Source: Chlamydiota bacterium
Lineage (GTDB): Bacteria; Chlamydiota; Chlamydiia; Chlamydiales; SM23-39
Assembly: GCA_021772165.1 (NCBI GenBank)
Contig: JAJFMM010000122.1
Location: 1-6,822 of the forward strand
Reading direction: 5' to 3'
DNA: 6,822 bases
Both the position numbers and the translations under genes were made by a program. The notes beneath the pieces are model-generated. The model saw only the letters and a program-made list of their open reading frames with translations. It was not told where the DNA came from and did not search any database. Shown here one piece after another: positions 4,931 to 6,822 of the stretch; position 1 is the stretch's first letter; the number at the start of each line of letters is the position of its first letter.

Positions 4931-5782
4931 ATGAAGAAAGCCTTAAAGGATATGTACGATCCATCAGAAGAAAATATTCTGATTCAATGGATGGAAAAAC
5001 TGTTTCCAATGAAGAACCAAGGTTGTATAAATTTCGGTTATTGGGAAGGAATAGAAAAACCTCTAAATCATAAAAAGAGAATTGCTTCTCAGAAAAACCT
5101 ATATTTAAACCTAACTCAGAGAATTTGTCCTTCGAGTAAAAGGGTCCTAGAGGTCGGCTGTGGCCGAGGACATGGGATACGTTGGTTGAGAGAAAAAGGA
5201 CTTCAATCTTATGGCGTCGATATTTTGTCTAGTCAGATTGAACAGTCAAAAAGAGAGTATCCTGAACTAGCAGAATTTTTCAAAGTTGGGGGAGCTGAAA
5301 ATCTTCCATTTGATGATTCTAGCTTTGATTGCATTTATTCATTAGAAGCAGCACAACACTTCTCTTCATTTTATGAGTTTTGTAAGGAGTCTCATAGAGC
5401 ATTAAAAAATGAAGGGAAAATCCTCATCTCGACCTATTTTATCAACAAAGAACAATTCATAGATCCCTTAAAAAAGATCATTCCAAACAATCATGAAGGA
5501 TTTCACAACGCTCTCGTTCTATCTGATGCCATTCGTACATTAGAGAAAGCTGGATTTAAAGTAAGCTCTTCACATTCTATCGGGAACGAAGTTTTCCCTT
5601 TATATGCAGATTGGCAAAAAAAACAACTAGGAGATACCTCTCTGTCCAATCTTTCTACAGAAAGATCAAAATGGAAAAACTACTATTCTGGTGGTGGAGA
5701 TAAGGATCATCCCTGGCTGCAAGCATTTAATAACGGCTGGATTGATTATTACGTCATCGAAGGTATTAGAAATGCAAAATAG
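4931..5782 (+). CDS. Class I SAM-dependent methyltransferase, UbiE/natural-product type
   Basis: A 283-residue methyltransferase of the Methyltransf_11/UbiE-like group. CINFGYWEG (32-40) is the N-terminal (N)xGYW motif seen in many small-molecule O-, N- and C-methyltransferases. Motif I is VLEVGCGRG (72-80) and Asp97 in YGVDILS is the ribose-binding acidic residue. GGAENLPFDDSSFD (120-133) with YSLEAAQHF (136-144) is the typical motif II-III block. A C-terminal tail (about 225-283), rich in Trp and Tyr, probably caps the acceptor pocket. No membrane segment is present. AGGA at 4923-4926, inside the previous gene's end, serves as ribosome binding site. There is one base between the genes and an 11-base overlap with the next. 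The acceptor is unknown. Two different methyltransferases in one operon suggest a methylated small product, which is inference. Confidence 0.87.
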   Translation: MKKALKDMYDPSEENILIQWMEKLFPMKNQGCINFGYWEGIEKPLNHKKRIASQKNLYLNLTQRICPSSKRVLEVGCGRGHGIRWLREKGLQSYGVDILSSQIEQSKREYPELAEFFKVGGAENLPFDDSSFDCIYSLEAAQHFSSFYEFCKESHRALKNEGKILISTYFINKEQFIDPLKKIIPNNHEGFHNALVLSDAIRTLEKAGFKVSSSHSIGNEVFPLYADWQKKQLGDTSLSNLSTERSKWKNYYSGGGDKDHPWLQAFNNGWIDYYVIEGIRNAK

Positions 5783-6368
5783 GACTCATGAAATTTTAGA
5801 ATTTCTACATGTTGCAGAAACTCTTAAAAATGAGCTCCGTCATAGCTGGACTTCGAGAGGAAGGCAAGAAAGTGTAGCCGAACATTCCTGGCGCCTATCT
5901 TTAATGATTATTTTATGCGCGCCTCATTTTGATCAAAAGATTGATCTTCTTAAGGCTCTCCAACTAGCAATTCTCCATGATATTGGTGAAGCTAAAATTG
6001 GAGACATGCATTATTTTGACGCCACAAGCACTGATTACGTGAAAAAGGAAAGGAAGAAAGCAGAAAGTGCTGCTGTTAGAGACCTGTCTAGCATCCTTGG
6101 AGACGACGGGAACCACTTATACAGTTTATGGAAAGACTTTGAGGACAAGTCATCCCCCGAAGCTCAAATTGTATATTTTTTAGACAAACTGGAAGCATGC
6201 GTACAGCATCTCGAAGCTGACAGTTCAACTTGGACAGCCCGAGAGCTTTCAACGATTGGCGACCACTTCGAGGAATTAACTATTAATGACAAGTTTCTGA
6301 TGTCTCTCAAAGAAACGATTAAACTTAAAACATTCAAAAAACTAAACTTAAACACAAAGACAATCTAA
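5772..6368 (+). CDS. HD-domain phosphohydrolase, YfbR/HDDC2-like 5'-nucleotidase
   Basis: A 198-residue HD-domain protein of the group that includes E. coli YfbR (deoxynucleoside 5'-monophosphatase) and human HDDC2. Metal ligands are visible: His38 in ESVAEHSWR, His69-Asp70 in LHDIGEAKIGD, and Asp138 in FLDKLEA. Spacing follows YfbR His33, His68-Asp69 and Asp137. The family dephosphorylates (d)NMPs in the cytoplasm. The frame is open back to 5691, but GAAGG at 5759-5763 lies eight bases before the ATG at 5772. Homology also begins there, so this start is chosen. It overlaps the upstream methyltransferase by 11 bases, which indicates co-translation. Whether it acts in general nucleotide salvage or on a product of the operon is not visible. 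It ends one base from the convergent MFS gene, with no evident terminator. Confidence 0.87.
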   Translation: MQNRTHEILEFLHVAETLKNELRHSWTSRGRQESVAEHSWRLSLMIILCAPHFDQKIDLLKALQLAILHDIGEAKIGDMHYFDATSTDYVKKERKKAESAAVRDLSSILGDDGNHLYSLWKDFEDKSSPEAQIVYFLDKLEACVQHLEADSSTWTARELSTIGDHFEELTINDKFLMSLKETIKLKTFKKLNLNTKTI

Positions 6369-6369
6369 A

Positions 6370-6822
6370 TCATCTACTACGCTTTCCTTTTTTATAGGAG
6401 CCCCCAAGACAAACAGCTGCAAAAGCAACAAGTAGAAGAGCCAAAAACAACATAATGCTTAAGGAAATCTTAAATAAAAACAGAGAAACCACTAATGAAG
6501 CGATTCCTGCTCCAACAAATTCACCTAAAGCTTGAACAGATTCAATAAAGCCTAGTACAAATCCGTCTTCAGTAACTTTAGATTTAAGTAAGAAATCCTT
6601 AACAGAAACTATCCAAAGAGCCCCACCAAAAATTGCAAAAACAAAATACTGGTATTTCAAATAAGCCCCTAAACCATTAGTCCCAACAAAATACAGAACA
6701 CTAAGGAAAAAAAAATAAGCTATACATGTTCCATATCCTATTTTTAGAGACCTTATGGTGGGCATTTTCTTAAAGTAAAATGCTATAGGAACGCCCAAAC
6801 CAACCCCTAACCCCAGGAAAAA
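6370..6822 (-). CDS. MFS transporter, C-terminal part (5' end beyond window)
   Basis: 150 codons, open to the window edge with no start required, ending at TGA 6370-6372. The visible protein is very hydrophobic. A Gly-rich stretch (GLGVGLGVPIAFYFKK) is followed by at least four further membrane segments: IAYFFFLSVLYFVG, YFVFAIFGGALWIVSV, FVGAGIASLVVSLFLF and IMLFLALLLVAFAAVC. A short basic tail KKGKRSR follows. The pattern and the amphipathic ESVQALGEFVG loop fit the last five or so helices of a major facilitator superfamily carrier in the inner membrane, though no signature is diagnostic for substrate. It is as AT-rich as the convergent methyltransferase operon and may belong to the same acquired segment, possibly as an exporter of its product (inference). 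TTG at 6798 is an internal codon, not the start. Confidence 0.7.
   Translation of the reverse strand, partial: FFLGLGVGLGVPIAFYFKKMPTIRSLKIGYGTCIAYFFFLSVLYFVGTNGLGAYLKYQYFVFAIFGGALWIVSVKDFLLKSKVTEDGFVLGFIESVQALGEFVGAGIASLVVSLFLFKISLSIMLFLALLLVAFAAVCLGGSYKKGKRSR

Noticed and set aside
5691..5771. Longer start for the HD-domain gene (27 more codons)
   Set aside because: These codons overlap the conserved end of the methyltransferase in another frame. Homology and a good ribosome binding site both place the start at 5772.
6164..6355. - strand frame inside the HD-domain gene
   Set aside because: It is a shadow frame covering the conserved Asp138 region of the real gene.
1..6822. CRISPR array, tRNA, rRNA, transposase or toxin-antitoxin pair
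   Set aside because: I looked for regular repeats, cloverleaf-like sequence, DDE-type proteins and small paired genes, and found none.

Overview
The window comes from a Gram-negative bacterium with lipopolysaccharide. It begins in the last codons of the LPS-export ATPase gene lptB, followed by a convergent LPS-core heptosyltransferase of the WaaQ/RfaQ type. A LuxR-type regulator with an acyl-homoserine-lactone-like sensor domain points toward Pseudomonadota, but this is inference and the genus cannot be named. Sampled lines give about 56% G+C at the left end, about 48% in the middle and about 36% from roughly 4.0 kb to the end. The right side therefore looks like acquired DNA.

Left part (1-1240): the lptB tail on the + strand overlaps the 3' end of the heptosyltransferase gene on the - strand. 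Next is a short divergent promoter region serving the heptosyltransferase and ndk.

Middle part (1277-4036): two nucleoside diphosphate kinase genes lie in tandem and are probably translationally coupled (ATGA overlap). Both retain the catalytic residues. The first is a normal cytoplasmic Ndk and the second starts with a Sec-type signal peptide, so it is predicted to be exported. Convergent to them are a small winged-helix protein gene and, upstream of it, a LuxR-type regulator with no luxI in view. Between these two - strand genes are an intrinsic terminator for luxR and then a perfect 19-bp inverted repeat. That repeat is placed as a LuxR activator site would be in front of the small gene. 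Upstream of luxR are a set of TTTCAYCA half-sites and the decayed 3' end of a second luxR paralogue.

Right part (4187-6822): a good promoter drives a tight three-gene AT-rich operon. It encodes a methyltransferase with an NPPY-like motif, a second methyltransferase of the natural-product/UbiE-like class, and an HD-domain nucleotidase of the YfbR/HDDC2 type. It meets the 3' end of a convergent MFS transporter gene cut by the window edge. The operon makes or modifies an unidentified small molecule or macromolecule; no pathway could be named.

The strongest candidates for something new are the exported Ndk duplicate, the LuxR-solo/palindrome/winged-helix circuit, and the unassigned methyltransferase-methyltransferase-HD operon.
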